A DNA stretch of 64,000 bases from Arthrobacter humicola (GCF_022803015.1 NZ_JAFKON010000007.1:213118-277117), one strand, 5' to 3'. Counted from the stretch's first letter, positions 1-8,858 are shown. Translations and numbers: made by a program. The notes: generated by a model from the sequence alone, not told the origin.

Positions 1-25
1 GATCCGCGGGCGGGGGACCACTGCT

Positions 26-823
26 GTGAAGCTGACCATCGTGGGCTGTACCGGCTCCTTCCCGGGGCCGGGCTCGCCGGCGTCGTGCTATTTGCTGACC
101 GCCAACGACGGCGAGCGGAACTGGAAGATCGTCCTGGACCTCGGCAGCGGGGCGCTCGGCGCCATCCAGCGCTACACGGACCTGGAGGACATTGACGCGA
201 TCTTCCTCACCCACCTGCACCCGGACCATTGCATGGACCTGTGCGGGCTCCATGTTGCCGTGCGCTGGAAGCCGGGCGGCTGGGGACGGGGCAGGATTCC
301 GGTGTGGGGGCCTGCCGCGACGGCCGACCGGATGGCCACGGCCTACGGGCTGGACCTGGATCCGGGCATGCACGAGGAATTCGATTTCAGCAACTGGTCC
401 GAGCGCAAGCCGGTCAGCGTCGGCCCGTTCACGGTGACGCCCTTTGCGGTGAACCATCCGGTCGAGGAGGCCTACGCCCTCCGCGTGGAGGTCACCGAGC
501 CCGCCAAGGACGGCACGCCCGTGACCCGCGTCCTGAGCTACTCCGGGGACACGGACTCCTGCGCGGGCCTGGAGGACGCCGCGCGCGACGCCGACCTTTT
601 CCTGTGCGAGGCGGCGTTCGAGGAAGGCCGCGACGACGGGATCAAGGACGTGCACCTGACGGGCAAGCGGGCGGGGGAGGCCGCCGTCGCCGCCGGCGCG
701 CGCCGGCTGCTGCTGACGCACATTCCCGTCTGGACGTCGCCGACCACCGTCATGGCCGAGGCCAAGGAGATCTTCGGCAAGGACGTGGCGGTCGCCGTCG
801 CGGGCGTGCACTACACCGTCTAG
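26..823 (+). CDS. MBL-fold metallo-hydrolase
   Basis: A 265-residue metallo-beta-lactamase-fold protein, probably a cytoplasmic zinc hydrolase related to RNase Z/phosphodiesterase-like enzymes. The metal motif THLHPDHCMD lies near residues 61-70. Further family ligands are plausible at VNHPVEEAYALR, YSGDT (about residue 172) and LLLTHIP (about 229). The start is GTG, with a GGGGGA ribosome-binding site about ten bases upstream. It lies directly before rph and rdgB, a common actinobacterial neighbourhood, but 53 bases and a separate promoter intervene. The substrate cannot be read from sequence. The beginning is close to the contig edge, but the N-terminus MKLTIVGCTGS is typical of the family, so the gene looks complete. 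Confidence 0.85.
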   Translation: MKLTIVGCTGSFPGPGSPASCYLLTANDGERNWKIVLDLGSGALGAIQRYTDLEDIDAIFLTHLHPDHCMDLCGLHVAVRWKPGGWGRGRIPVWGPAATADRMATAYGLDLDPGMHEEFDFSNWSERKPVSVGPFTVTPFAVNHPVEEAYALRVEVTEPAKDGTPVTRVLSYSGDTDSCAGLEDAARDADLFLCEAAFEEGRDDGIKDVHLTGKRAGEAAVAAGARRLLLTHIPVWTSPTTVMAEAKEIFGKDVAVAVAGVHYTV

Positions 824-876
824 CGCGCGCAGGCGGCCCGCGCGGTCGGGACCGGGTGAGTCGATAAGCTAAAGGC

Positions 877-1635
877 ATGACTTCCCAAGCTCCCAGTGTC
901 CCCGTCATCCGCGCCGACGGCCGTACCCCCGACCAGCTTCGCCCCATCAGCATCACGCGCGGCTGGTCCAAGCAGGCCGAGGGTTCGGCCCTGATCGAGT
1001 TCGGCAACACCCGGGTCCTGTGCACGGCTTCCCTGACCGAGGGCGTGCCTCGCTGGCTCAAGGGCGAGGGCCGCGGCTGGGTCACGGCCGAGTACGCCAT
1101 GCTGCCCAGGGCCACGAACACCCGGTCCGACCGCGAGTCGGTCAAGGGCAAAATCGGCGGCCGCACCCATGAGATCTCCCGGCTGATCGGCCGCTCGCTG
1201 CGCTCCATCATCGACACCAAGGCCCTCGGCGAGATCACAATCGTGCTGGACTGCGATGTCCTGCAGGCCGACGGCGGCACGCGCACCGCGGCGATCACCG
1301 GCGCCTACGTGGCACTGGCCGACGCCATCCGGTTCGCCCGCGAGAAGAAGATGATCGCCCGCAACGCCCAGCCCCTGATCGACACGATCGCCGCGGTGTC
1401 CGTGGGCATCATCGACGGCGTCCCGATGCTCGACCTGCCCTACGTCGAAGACGTGCGCGCCGAGACCGACATGAACGTCGTGGTGACAGGCTCCGGTAAG
1501 TTCGTCGAAGTCCAGGGCACCGCCGAGGGCGCACCGTTCGACCGTGACGAACTGAACAAGCTGCTGGACCTCGCGCTGCTGGGCACGGAGCAGCTCGCCG
1601 CGATCCAGCGCGACACCCTGGCGGAGGCCCCGTGA
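877..1635 (+). CDS. rph: ribonuclease PH
   Basis: Phosphorolytic 3'-5' exoribonuclease that trims tRNA 3' ends, normally a hexamer in the cytoplasm. It is 252 residues long, the usual length. Family hallmarks include [10 protein letters not shown] (about residues 46-55), the arginine-rich [17 protein letters not shown] (about 85-101) that carries tRNA-contacting residues, and the phosphate-site stretch [14 protein letters not shown] (about 126-139). No Shine-Dalgarno is visible. Instead TAAGCT (865-870) ends exactly six bases before the ATG, so the mRNA is probably leaderless. Its stop overlaps the GTG of rdgB by four bases, so the two are translationally coupled. Confidence 0.97.
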   Translation: MTSQAPSVPVIRADGRTPDQLRPISITRGWSKQAEGSALIEFGNTRVLCTASLTEGVPRWLKGEGRGWVTAEYAMLPRATNTRSDRESVKGKIGGRTHEISRLIGRSLRSIIDTKALGEITIVLDCDVLQADGGTRTAAITGAYVALADAIRFAREKKMIARNAQPLIDTIAAVSVGIIDGVPMLDLPYVEDVRAETDMNVVVTGSGKFVEVQGTAEGAPFDRDELNKLLDLALLGTEQLAAIQRDTLAEAP

Positions 1636-2309
1636 CGGAGACGCCCCTCGCGGACCGGCCGGAAGCCGACGGCCCGGGCCCGCGGCTTGTCCTGGCCACC
1701 CACAACAAAGGCAAGCTCCGGGAACTCCGTGAGCTGCTCCGCGGCCAGGTTCCCGGGCTCGACGTCGACACGCAGGTGGTGGACGCCGGCGCCGTCGGTG
1801 CCCCCGACGTCGCCGAGACCGGCGTAACCTTCGCCGAAAACTCGCTGCTCAAGGCCCGGGCGGTGGCCGAGGCCACGGGGCTCGTGGCGATCGCCGACGA
1901 CTCCGGACTGGCCGTGGACGTCCTCGGCGGCGCGCCCGGGATATTCTCGGCGCGCTGGTCCGGCCGGCACGGCGACGACGCCGCGAACCTGCAGCTGCTG
2001 CTCGCCCAGCTGGCCGACGTGCCGGACGGGTACCGCGGGGCCGCGTTCGTCTGCGCGGCAGCGCTGGCGGTGCCCGGGTCCTCGCCCGACGGCAGCCGGG
2101 AAGTCGTGGAATACGGGCAGCTGGAAGGGACACTCCTGCGGGAGCCGCGCGGGGAGGGCGGCTTCGGCTATGACCCCGTCCTGCAGCCGAACGGGCTGGA
2201 ACGCAGCTGCGCCGAGCTCAGTTCCGAGGAGAAGAACGCCATCAGCCACCGGGGCCATGCGTTCCGGGCGCTCCTGCCGGCCATCGTCGAGGCCCTGGCC
2301 GGGAAGTAG
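1632..2309 (+). CDS. rdgB: XTP/dITP pyrophosphatase (non-canonical purine NTPase)
   Basis: RdgB/HAM1 family house-cleaning enzyme that hydrolyses dITP, XTP and similar damaged purine nucleotides to monophosphates. The family's N-terminal motif appears as [15 protein letters not shown] (about residues 20-34). The catalytic acidic stretch is [17 protein letters not shown] (about 87-103), and the C-terminal part has GGFGYDPVL and [10 protein letters not shown]. At 225 residues it is slightly longer than E. coli RdgB, mostly through an N-terminal extension before the motif. The GTG start lies inside the rph stop region (GTGA). A strong bidirectional terminator follows 24 bases after the stop. Confidence 0.95.
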   Translation: MTETPLADRPEADGPGPRLVLATHNKGKLRELRELLRGQVPGLDVDTQVVDAGAVGAPDVAETGVTFAENSLLKARAVAEATGLVAIADDSGLAVDVLGGAPGIFSARWSGRHGDDAANLQLLLAQLADVPDGYRGAAFVCAAALAVPGSSPDGSREVVEYGQLEGTLLREPRGEGGFGYDPVLQPNGLERSCAELSSEEKNAISHRGHAFRALLPAIVEALAGK

Positions 2310-2332
2310 CCTGCCCGGCCAGGCTCAGGACG

Positions 2333-2367
2333 AAGGAAGGCGCCCCACACGGTGGGGCGCCTTCCTT
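2333..2367. terminator. bidirectional rho-independent-type terminator
   Basis: A perfect 16-bp inverted repeat (AAGGAAGGCGCCCCAC and its complement) around a three-base loop. It sits between the stops of convergent rdgB and dedA. The A-rich and T-rich stem ends supply short U-tracts in both directions, so it can end both transcripts. Confidence 0.9.
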
Positions 2368-2397
2368 GTTATCTGCTGCGTTTACTGCGGCAGTGCG

Positions 2398-3165
2398 CTA
2401 CGGGGTCCGGCGCTCTTCTTCGGGCTCATGCTCTTCGATGAATTCGTCCACGGCGTCCGTGCCGTACTTCTCGGCCTGGCGCCTGGCGATGGCGCCCCGT
2501 ATGACCTCGATGGCGATCGGGATCACGGAGACCAGCACGATGGCGATGAAGATGATGTCCAGGTTGTCCTTGACCCACGGCACTTTGTCCCCGAGCAGGT
2601 AACCCAGGAGCGTGACGCCGCCGCCCCACAGCACCGCGCCGATCACGTTGTAGGTGAAGAATTTGCGTTTGCTCATCTGCGCAACGCCCACGATCACCGG
2701 GACGAAGGTGCGGATGATCGGAACGAACCGGGCCAGGATCAGGGCCTTGCCGCCGTGCTTTTCGAAGAACGCATGCGCACTATCCACGTTTTCACGCTTG
2801 AACAGCTTGGAGTTGGGCCTGTTGAACAGGGCAGGTCCCGCCTTGGACCCAATCAGGTAGCCCACCTGGTTGCCGATGATCGCGGCGACGATGATGAGCG
2901 CGGTCAGGACCCAGATGTTGACCTGGATGGTGCCGGTGGCCACGAGCAGCCCGGCAGTGAACAGCATGGAGTCCCCAGGCAGGAAGAATCCGATCAGCAG
3001 CCCGGTCTCGGCAAAGATGATGCCGCAGACCAGCAGGACCACCCACGGCGCAAAGGCCGGATTCGCCAGGAAAACCTGGGGGTTGAGCCAGTCCGGCAGG
3101 AAGGAGGCCAGGTGCGGCTGGACGGGGCCGGCGCCGCCAAGGGCGGACACGGCGAGGTCGCTCAT
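2398..3165 (-). CDS. DedA family membrane protein
   Basis: DedA/Tvp38-type integral membrane protein, a family implicated in polyprenyl-phosphate or phospholipid flipping and membrane homeostasis. The typical N-terminal signature FFLPGDSMLFTAGLL and the ARFVPIIRTFVPVIVG motif with its conserved arginines are present, between several hydrophobic segments. The tail is charged and acidic (EFIEEHEPEEERR). I chose the ATG at 3165 (MSDLAV), preceded by AGGTGA about eleven bases upstream. A GTG at 3180 in the same frame would add five residues but has no ribosome-binding site. Length is about 255 residues, normal for the family. Confidence 0.9.
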   Translation of the reverse strand: MSDLAVSALGGAGPVQPHLASFLPDWLNPQVFLANPAFAPWVVLLVCGIIFAETGLLIGFFLPGDSMLFTAGLLVATGTIQVNIWVLTALIIVAAIIGNQVGYLIGSKAGPALFNRPNSKLFKRENVDSAHAFFEKHGGKALILARFVPIIRTFVPVIVGVAQMSKRKFFTYNVIGAVLWGGGVTLLGYLLGDKVPWVKDNLDIIFIAIVLVSVIPIAIEVIRGAIARRQAEKYGTDAVDEFIEEHEPEEERRTP

Positions 3166-3280
3166 TGCTAGTACGTTCACCTGTTAAGGGTACTTGACGG
3201 CAGGCTGCAGGCCCGGGGGCCCAGCCCCGGGGACCGTTCCCGGTGCGGGAGGATCCGTCCGCGGGCGGTAAAGTTGGGCC

Positions 3281-4297
3281 GTGACTTTGGACTTTACGGC
3301 GATCGACTTTGAGACCGCGAACGGCTTCCGCGGTTCACCGTGCGCTGTTGGCCTGAGCAAGGTCCGCGGCGGCGTCGTCGTTGAGGAAGCCTCCTGGCTC
3401 ATGCGGCCACCGGAAAACCATGACACCTTCGACCACCACAACGTCCGGATCCACGGCATCCGGCCGGACCAGGTGGCGGGACTGCCGCGGTTCGGGGAGC
3501 TGTTCCCGGAGATCGGCGCGTTCATCGGCGGCGACGTGCTGGCGGCCCACAATGCAGGGTTCGATCTCGGTGTGATCCGCTCCGGCCTGGAGGTCTCCGG
3601 GATGGCCGGACCCGCGTACGACTACGTCTGCACAGTGATACTGTCCCGGCGCTGCTACTCCCTGGTGTCCAATTCGCTGCCGTACGCCGCCGAAGAGGCC
3701 GGGGTCCCGCTGATCAACCACCACGATGCCGCCGAGGACGCCCGGGCCTGTGCCGGCATCCTGATCGACATCGCCGCCCGCAACGGGGCAGCTAGCATCG
3801 CGGAACTCTACCTGTCCCTCGGCCTGACGGTGTCCCACCAGCCGGCGTTCGACCCCCGGCGCGACCCGCTGTCCAAGGCCACCCTGGCCGCAATGGAGGC
3901 GCTCGCCGGGGGAACCGCCGGTTCGGCCCCGGGCCGGCGCTTCGTGGCCGGGTGGCCGGAGGAAGGCCCCAACCCGACACCCAACGCCGCCGCCAGCCCC
4001 GACCACCCACTGTTCGGCCAGACCGTGGTGTTCACCGGCGAACTGGCAATTCCCCGCCCCGAAGCAAAGGTCCGTTCCGCAGAGCTTGGCGCCAGGCCTG
4101 AAAGCCGGGTGACAGCCCGTACTACCGTTCTGGTGGTGGGCGACGGGTTTGTGGCCGCGGACCTGCGCTCCGGCCGGTTGACCGGCAAGGCGCGCCGCGT
4201 CCTGGAACTGCACGAACGCGGGCAGCGGATCGAGGTCCTGTCCGAGGGCGAATTCCTCCAGATGGTCGGCGGACATCTGGCTGCCGCACCTGCCTGA
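3281..4297 (+). CDS. DnaQ-like 3'-5' exonuclease with C-terminal BRCT domain
   Basis: 338 residues with two domains. Residues about 1-170 are a DEDD exonuclease like the DNA polymerase III epsilon subunit: FTAIDFETA gives the first Asp/Glu pair, LAAHNAGFDLGV the second motif and NHHDAAEDARACA the DEDDh-type HxAxxD motif. Residues about 245-320 resemble a BRCT domain (LFGQTVVFTGELAIPR, TTVLVVGDGF), separated by a proline/glycine-rich linker. The polymerase is unlikely to use this as its main proofreader; a repair role is an inference. Start is GTG, six bases after TAAAGT (3269-3274), so probably leaderless. The 3' end of the gene runs into a 15-bp tandem repeat. Confidence 0.88.
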   Translation: MTLDFTAIDFETANGFRGSPCAVGLSKVRGGVVVEEASWLMRPPENHDTFDHHNVRIHGIRPDQVAGLPRFGELFPEIGAFIGGDVLAAHNAGFDLGVIRSGLEVSGMAGPAYDYVCTVILSRRCYSLVSNSLPYAAEEAGVPLINHHDAAEDARACAGILIDIAARNGAASIAELYLSLGLTVSHQPAFDPRRDPLSKATLAAMEALAGGTAGSAPGRRFVAGWPEEGPNPTPNAAASPDHPLFGQTVVFTGELAIPRPEAKVRSAELGARPESRVTARTTVLVVGDGFVAADLRSGRLTGKARRVLELHERGQRIEVLSEGEFLQMVGGHLAAAPA

Positions 4298-4350
4298 CCC
4301 GGCCCTGCCTGACCCGGCCCTGACTGTCCGGGTTCTGCCTGACCCTGCGG
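4291..4350 (+). repeat. 15-bp tandem repeat across a stop codon
   Basis: Two perfect 15-bp copies (TGCCTGACCCGGCCC at 4291 and 4306) followed by two degenerate copies (4321, 4336). The first copy contains the last codons and the TGA of the exonuclease-BRCT gene. The unit is three codons-compatible (15 = 5 codons), so copy-number change would shift only untranslated sequence unless the stop is read through. Confidence 0.8.
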
Positions 4351-4405
4351 TCACACGGCGCAACAATCATTCCTCCCACGGCGCGCCCGCTCGTAGCCTT
4401 GGCGG

Positions 4406-5011
4406 ATGAGCAAACCCACGGATGCACAGGTCCCCACAGCGCCGGCCAAGTCAGCGCCGTCGGCGTCAATGCCAGCGGACTCGGCGTCGTCGGCGCCCGC
4501 GAAGTCAGCACCGGCGACGCGCGGAATTGACTGGCATCGGGTGTTCGCGTTTCCGAACCCGGTGAATGAGTACGCCGCCCGCATCACCGCGGCCCTGGTG
4601 GTGGCGCTGTCCGCCGTGACCCTGCTGACCGGTTTCGGGTGGGGGCTCGCCGTCATCGCGGCCGGTTTCTGGCTGCGCGTGCTGTTCGGTCCCCGGATCT
4701 CGCCCCTGGCCCAGCTCTCGGTCAAGGTCCTGACGCCCTGGCTCGGGCGGACCCGTCTTGTCCCCGGTCCGCCCAAGCGGTTCGCCCAGGGCATCGGCGC
4801 TGCCGTGTCGACGGCGTCGGCGGTGCTGCTGGCCGCCGGCCTCGCGCCGGCGGCGTGGGTGCTGCTCGCCGTGCTGATCACCGCCGCGTCCCTTGAGGCG
4901 TTCGCCGGGTTCTGCCTCGGCTGCACCATTTTCGGCTTCCTGCAGCGCCGCGGGCTCATCCCCGAGGACGTCTGCGAAGCCTGCAACAACATATCGCTCC
5001 GCGGCGCCTAG
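4406..5011 (+). CDS. DUF4395 family membrane protein
   Basis: 201-residue protein matching the DUF4395 family. The N-terminus (about 1-38) is an Ala/Ser/Pro-rich low-complexity stretch. It is followed by FPNPVNEYAARITAA, two to four hydrophobic segments, and a cysteine motif GFCLGCTIFGFLQRRG (about residues 170-185) with a further cysteine pair near the end (VCEACNN). CxxC motifs are usual in the family, which often sits beside thioredoxin or sulfurtransferase genes, though none is adjacent here. No ribosome-binding site is visible. TAGCCT (4394-4399) ends six bases before ATG, indicating a leaderless message. Function unknown. Confidence 0.8.
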   Translation: MSKPTDAQVPTAPAKSAPSASMPADSASSAPAKSAPATRGIDWHRVFAFPNPVNEYAARITAALVVALSAVTLLTGFGWGLAVIAAGFWLRVLFGPRISPLAQLSVKVLTPWLGRTRLVPGPPKRFAQGIGAAVSTASAVLLAAGLAPAAWVLLAVLITAASLEAFAGFCLGCTIFGFLQRRGLIPEDVCEACNNISLRGA

Positions 5012-5068
5012 GATCCGGGACGCTTAGGTCCGCGGCGCCTGGGTTCCGCCGAAGCGGCCGCCAGGGCT

Positions 5069-5503
5069 GGGCATGTCCTTGGGTGCGCTGCCGCCAGGGG
5101 ACACGTCCTCCGGAGGCTCTGACGGGTGGACATAGTGGCAATATGTCCAGTCCCCGCCGCCGGAAATGGGCATGTCCTGAGGATGCCGCGGCCTGGGGAT
5201 GGACATGTCCTTCGAGCCATGGGGCGACCGGACATGTCCCTGGGTGCGCTGCCGTCAGGGGCGGAAATGTCCTCCGGAGGCTCTGACGGGTGAACATGGT
5301 GGCAATATGTCCAGTCCCCGCCGCCGGAGATGGGCATGTCCTGAGGATGCCGCGGCCAGGGCTGGGCATGTCCTCTGGAGGCTCTGACGGGTGGACATAG
5401 TGGCACTATGCCCATTCCCCGCCGCCGGAAATGGGCATGTCCTGAGGATGCCGCGGCCAGGGATGGGCATGTCCTTCGCGGCGGGGCGGTACGGGGCATG
5501 TCC
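5069..5503. repeat. phased array of about 14 RGRCATGTCC palindromes
   Basis: The intergenic stretch between two convergent genes carries about 14 copies of a ten-base palindrome, consensus GGRCATGTCC. They begin at 5069, 5099, 5168, 5201, 5230, 5263, 5332, 5364, 5433, 5465 and 5494, plus three split versions (5128, 5292, 5393) with arms GGACATA/TATGTCC around GTGGCAA. Centre-to-centre distances are 29 to 34.5 bp, about three helical turns. The array also has a higher-order repeat: units start at 5106, 5270 and 5371 and share TCCKCYGGAGGCTCTGACGG. The two longer units span about 164 bp and the third about 101 bp. All reading frames through it look non-coding. Confidence 0.9.
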
Positions 5504-5611
5504 CGCGGACAAGCCGGGCCGCGGCTTCCGGACGCAGCTGGCTGCGTTGCGCAAATGCCGGAGACTCGAGACCTGGCGTTCACTGGCCCGGCCGAGTGTT
5601 GGCCGCCGAAG

Positions 5612-6796
5612 CTATGAGCCAGTGACGGCGGTCAGCTTCGAGGCCATGCCCCGGATGACCTCCGGCGCCTGCAGCGCCGCCAGCCAGTCTGCCGGCAGGC
5701 ACCGCTCGCCGTAGAACGCGCCCAGGATGTTCCCGGCGATCGACGCCGTCGAATCGCTGTCCCCGCTGTGGTTCACCGCCACCGCGATCGCGGCACGGAA
5801 ATGCGTCTGGGCGGGGTCGGTCCCGGCAGCGTCCGCAGTCCCGGTGTCCGCCGTCCCCGTTCCTGTCCCGGTTCCCGGGGCTGTGGCCAGCACGGCGTAC
5901 AGCGCGACGGCGAGGGCTTCCTCGGCCACCCACCCCTCGCCGAGTTCGCCAACCAGGTCCTCGGGGCTGAGCACGTCTCCGCCGCCGGGCAGGTTTCCGG
6001 CCAACCGCAGGGCCGCCTGCAGCCGCGCCACCACCTCCGGATCCGGATTTTCGCCCTTGCGCAGGATGCCGCCGAGCAGCTGCCCGAGGGCGGATTCCGC
6101 CGCTTCGCGCAGCCCGTGGCCGGAGGACAGGGCATGGATGAGAAGGCTGAAAACTCCGGCGCTCTGCCGTGCCGCGGGGTGGCCATGCGTCAGGGACGCG
6201 GCATCGGCGCTGAGCTTATAGACCGTTTCCGCTTCGAGGTGGGGGATCAGGCCGAAAGGCGCCGACCGCATCACGGTGCCGCAGCCCTTCGAATCCGGAT
6301 TGACCGGGCGCTTCACGGTACCCATCTCGCCCGTGGCCAGTCCGCTCAGGCACGCGTTGCCGGGCGAGCGCCGGCTCTTCAGGACATCCTGGGCATCGAT
6401 CCAGCGCGGCGGCTGGAACGGGGCCGACGCCGGCACGGCGACGCCCTGGGTGCCCAGCCAGCGCAGGTACGCGAGCCACAAGCACGCGTTGATGTCCGCC
6501 GCCACGCCGTCGTTGGCCCATTCCAGCGCCTCGAGGAGGCCGTCGGCGGTGTACAGCGTCATTTGCGTGTCGTCCGAAAACGGGCTGCCGGCGTCGAGCG
6601 CGGAAAAATCCTGCAGGCCCGCGGGGCCGAACCGGGCGCGGATGGCGGAAATGCTGTCGAACTCGACGGCGTAGCCCAGCGAATCTCCGAGCGCGCCGCC
6701 CAGCAGGCAGCCGTGGATGCGCGAGCCGTGGGCAGGGGAGTGTGGCTGGCCGGGTGATGGGGCGGGTGCGGGGCTGGTCCCGGGCTCGGTGCTCAT
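5612..6796 (-). CDS. ADP-ribosylglycohydrolase family protein
   Basis: About 394 residues, related to DraG/ARH enzymes that remove ADP-ribose from proteins or other acceptors using two magnesium ions. Metal-site motifs are GCLLGGALGDSLG (about residues 28-40), SPFSDDTQMTL (about 68-78) and the C-terminal GDSDSTASIAGNILGAFYG (about 352-370). A Gly/Thr repeat (TGTGTGTADTGTAD) is inserted before the last motif and is probably a flexible loop. Start ATG at 6796: TAAATT lies seven bases upstream, suggesting a leaderless message; in-frame sequence further upstream is unlike the family. It faces the palindrome array with its 3' end. No ADP-ribosyltransferase is nearby, so the target is unknown. Confidence 0.88.
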   Translation of the reverse strand: MSTEPGTSPAPAPSPGQPHSPAHGSRIHGCLLGGALGDSLGYAVEFDSISAIRARFGPAGLQDFSALDAGSPFSDDTQMTLYTADGLLEALEWANDGVAADINACLWLAYLRWLGTQGVAVPASAPFQPPRWIDAQDVLKSRRSPGNACLSGLATGEMGTVKRPVNPDSKGCGTVMRSAPFGLIPHLEAETVYKLSADAASLTHGHPAARQSAGVFSLLIHALSSGHGLREAAESALGQLLGGILRKGENPDPEVVARLQAALRLAGNLPGGGDVLSPEDLVGELGEGWVAEEALAVALYAVLATAPGTGTGTGTADTGTADAAGTDPAQTHFRAAIAVAVNHSGDSDSTASIAGNILGAFYGERCLPADWLAALQAPEVIRGMASKLTAVTGS

Positions 6797-6980
6797 GCCC
6801 TCAAATTTACCCGGCGCTGCACCGCACCCCGCAATGCCGGCGCCCGCCGGGGACTTAGCGCCGCCGCCTGGGTGCCGGGCGGCGGCGGATGCGGAAGGCC
6901 GGTAGGGTGCTGGTAGGACCCGTCCAGCGGTCAGACGAGGCAACCGCCGGCGCCGTACCGCCGGGCAGCGGAGGAAACGA

Positions 6981-7337
6981 ATGCGCGAACCAGCGTGGCG
7001 GAAGACCGGGACCACCCCCGACTACAGGTTCTCCCTGGCCAACGAGCGGACGTTCCTGGCCTGGATCCGCACGTCCCTGGCCCTGATTGCCGGAGCCCTG
7101 GCGATCGACCAGCTGGCCCCGGAGATCGCGCCCGGCCCCGTGCGGATCGTGTTGTGCGTCATCCTCGCGTTCCTGGGCGCGGGCCTGGCCGCCCTGTCCT
7201 ACCACCGGTGGGGTCTCATGGAGGCTGCCATGCGGAACAACAGGGAGTTGCCGTTCTCCGCAGTGATGCTGGTGATGACCATCGGCGTTGCGGCTGCGGC
7301 CCTGGTGTTCGCGGTCCTGATCCTGGTGGCGAGGTGA
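6981..7337 (+). CDS. YidH/DUF202 family membrane protein
   Basis: 118 residues, three hydrophobic segments. The start of the family signature, YRFSLANERTFLAWIRTSLALIAGA, occupies residues about 14-38. The start ATG is preceded by GGAGG with a six-base spacer. The family is membrane-embedded and of unsettled function. The stop overlaps the GTG of a second DUF202 gene (GTGA at 7334-7337), so the two small proteins are made together and may form a heteromer, as is common for paired DUF202 genes. Confidence 0.88.
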   Translation: MREPAWRKTGTTPDYRFSLANERTFLAWIRTSLALIAGALAIDQLAPEIAPGPVRIVLCVILAFLGAGLAALSYHRWGLMEAAMRNNRELPFSAVMLVMTIGVAAAALVFAVLILVAR

Positions 7338-7675
7338 AACCGGCTGCGGTCAGGGACCCTGGGCTGCAGCCCGAGCGGACCTCCCTGGCCTGGCGCCGGA
7401 CGTTGCTGGCCCTCATCGTGGCGGACCTGCTGGTCTGGCGCAGCTGGGCGCTCGCAGGGTCCCGGGGCGGCGCTGCGGGTCCTGTTGATTTCCTTGGCCT
7501 CTGCGCGCTGGCCGCTATGGCCGCGACGCTGGTCCTGGGTGTGTGCGTGCTGGTCCGCGGGCGCGAGCTCCGGCGGTCCAACGCTGCACCGCCGGCGCCG
7601 CTGCTGCGCTGGGCCGCCGCCGCCGTCGTGGTCCTGGCCGCCAGCGCCGTGGCCGCGGTCGCCCTGGGGCACTGA
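7334..7675 (+). CDS. second DUF202 family membrane protein
   Basis: 113 residues starting at GTG within the preceding stop. The DUF202 signature is LQPERTSLAWRRTLLALIVADLLVWR (residues about 9-34; key residues ERT, AWRRT), followed by two further hydrophobic segments separated by the basic VRGRELRRS. It is shorter and more divergent than the first copy. No separate ribosome-binding site is needed because of the four-base overlap. Confidence 0.85.
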   Translation: MKPAAVRDPGLQPERTSLAWRRTLLALIVADLLVWRSWALAGSRGGAAGPVDFLGLCALAAMAATLVLGVCVLVRGRELRRSNAAPPAPLLRWAAAAVVVLAASAVAAVALGH

Positions 7676-7853
7676 GCGGCGGGCCGGAACGGGCACCCAG
7701 CCGGTATCCAGCCAACATCCAGATTGCGCTGGCAGACTGCTGGCGGACCCATTCTCCAGGCGGCCGTGGCCGCCCCGGATCACGAACCCGGCGGCGGTCC
7801 AGCGACGCCGCAACTGCAGCCCTGGGCGCGCCGCCAGCAAAGGAATCCTGACC

Positions 7854-8858
7854 ATGACCCTGCTTGTGCCAGCCCCCGACGCCGTTGACGTCCAGCCGCC
7901 GGCCGCCAGCGACGTTCCGCCCCGGCCCGGGCTCGTGGCCCGGCTGTCCGCCGAGGCCCTGGGGACCCTGATCGTCGTGGTTGCGGGCCTGGGTGTGCCG
8001 CTCTTCACCATTCCGCAGTCGAGCCCGCTGCCCGCCGCCCTGGCCGCCGGCCTGGCCCTGACGGCGGCGATGCTCGCCGTCGGTTACGTCTCCGGCGGCC
8101 ACTTCAACCCCGCCGTCACCGTGGGCAACGCCATCGCCGGCCGGATCCGGCTTGCCGACGCCGCCGCCTACATCGGCGCGCAGCTGGTGGGCGCCGTGCT
8201 CGGGGCCGTCGCCCTGTACGGCGTGCTGCGCACCGTGCCGACCATCAACGACTCCCAAGGCGCATTCGCCACCGTGGCCGCGGGATTCGGCGAGCACTCG
8301 ATCATCCAGGTGCCCATGGCAGGCGTCCTGCTCGTGGAGGTCCTCGGCACGGCACTGCTCGTGGCCATCTTCCTTGCCACGACCGCCCGCCGGAATCCGT
8401 CCAGGGCGGCTGCGCCCTTCGCGGTCGGCCTGACGACGGCGATGCTCCTGCAGTTGGGCCAGGCCCTGGGCAATGTGCCGTTCAACCCGGCCCGGGCAAC
8501 GGCGTCGGCCATCTTCAGCGGCCCGGACGCGCTCGGGCAGCTGTGGCTGTTCTGGGTGGCACCGGTGGTCGGTGCGGCCATCGCCGGGCTGGTATGCCGC
8601 GGCTTCGTCCAGTCGGCCCGGACCAGTGACCCGGCCACTGCCGCGGTCACCGGCCAGCCCACCGCCCAGACCGCCGGCCAGTCCGACGGAAGGCCCGCCG
8701 CCCAGTCCGACGGAGAGCTCACGGAAGCCGATGCGGATGGCGCCGATTTCGATGACGCTGGGCTGGCCGGCGTCACCGCCGCCACCGCTTCTGCTTCGGC
8801 CGCCCCCGCCGGCAACGACGAGGCCCGCAGCTTCTTCGACCGCAAGGGCGGGAAGTAG
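7854..8858 (+). CDS. MIP/aquaporin family channel
   Basis: 334-residue major intrinsic protein, a channel for water, glycerol or small neutral solutes in the cytoplasmic membrane. Both NPA boxes are present: GGHFNPAVTVG (about residue 82) and NVPFNPARAT (about 210). Six hydrophobic segments span residues about 28-255. A 75-residue acidic, Ala/Gln/Asp-rich C-terminal tail follows, unusual for aquaporins and probably cytosolic and disordered. Start ATG at 7854 has AAGGAA nine bases upstream. It stands alone, with no glycerol-metabolism neighbours, so substrate preference is open. Confidence 0.88.
   Translation: MTLLVPAPDAVDVQPPAASDVPPRPGLVARLSAEALGTLIVVVAGLGVPLFTIPQSSPLPAALAAGLALTAAMLAVGYVSGGHFNPAVTVGNAIAGRIRLADAAAYIGAQLVGAVLGAVALYGVLRTVPTINDSQGAFATVAAGFGEHSIIQVPMAGVLLVEVLGTALLVAIFLATTARRNPSRAAAPFAVGLTTAMLLQLGQALGNVPFNPARATASAIFSGPDALGQLWLFWVAPVVGAAIAGLVCRGFVQSARTSDPATAAVTGQPTAQTAGQSDGRPAAQSDGELTEADADGADFDDAGLAGVTAATASASAAPAGNDEARSFFDRKGGK

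Noticed and set aside
2170..3171. Long plus-strand frame opposite dedA
   Set aside because: It is a shadow of rdgB and the DedA gene, Asp/His-rich in the pattern typical of antisense frames, and spans the terminator.
5069..5503. CRISPR array
   Set aside because: The repeats are only ten bases, palindromic, and the intervening sequences are themselves repeated rather than unique; no cas genes are present.
5069..5503. Resemblance of the palindrome to the animal p53 half-site RRRCATGYYY
   Set aside because: Coincidental match to a short palindromic pattern; no meaning in a bacterium.
5008..5583. Long open frames on the minus strand and plus strand through the palindrome array
   Set aside because: They result from G/C-rich repeat DNA without stops in several frames; none has a ribosome-binding site, sensible composition or codon pattern.
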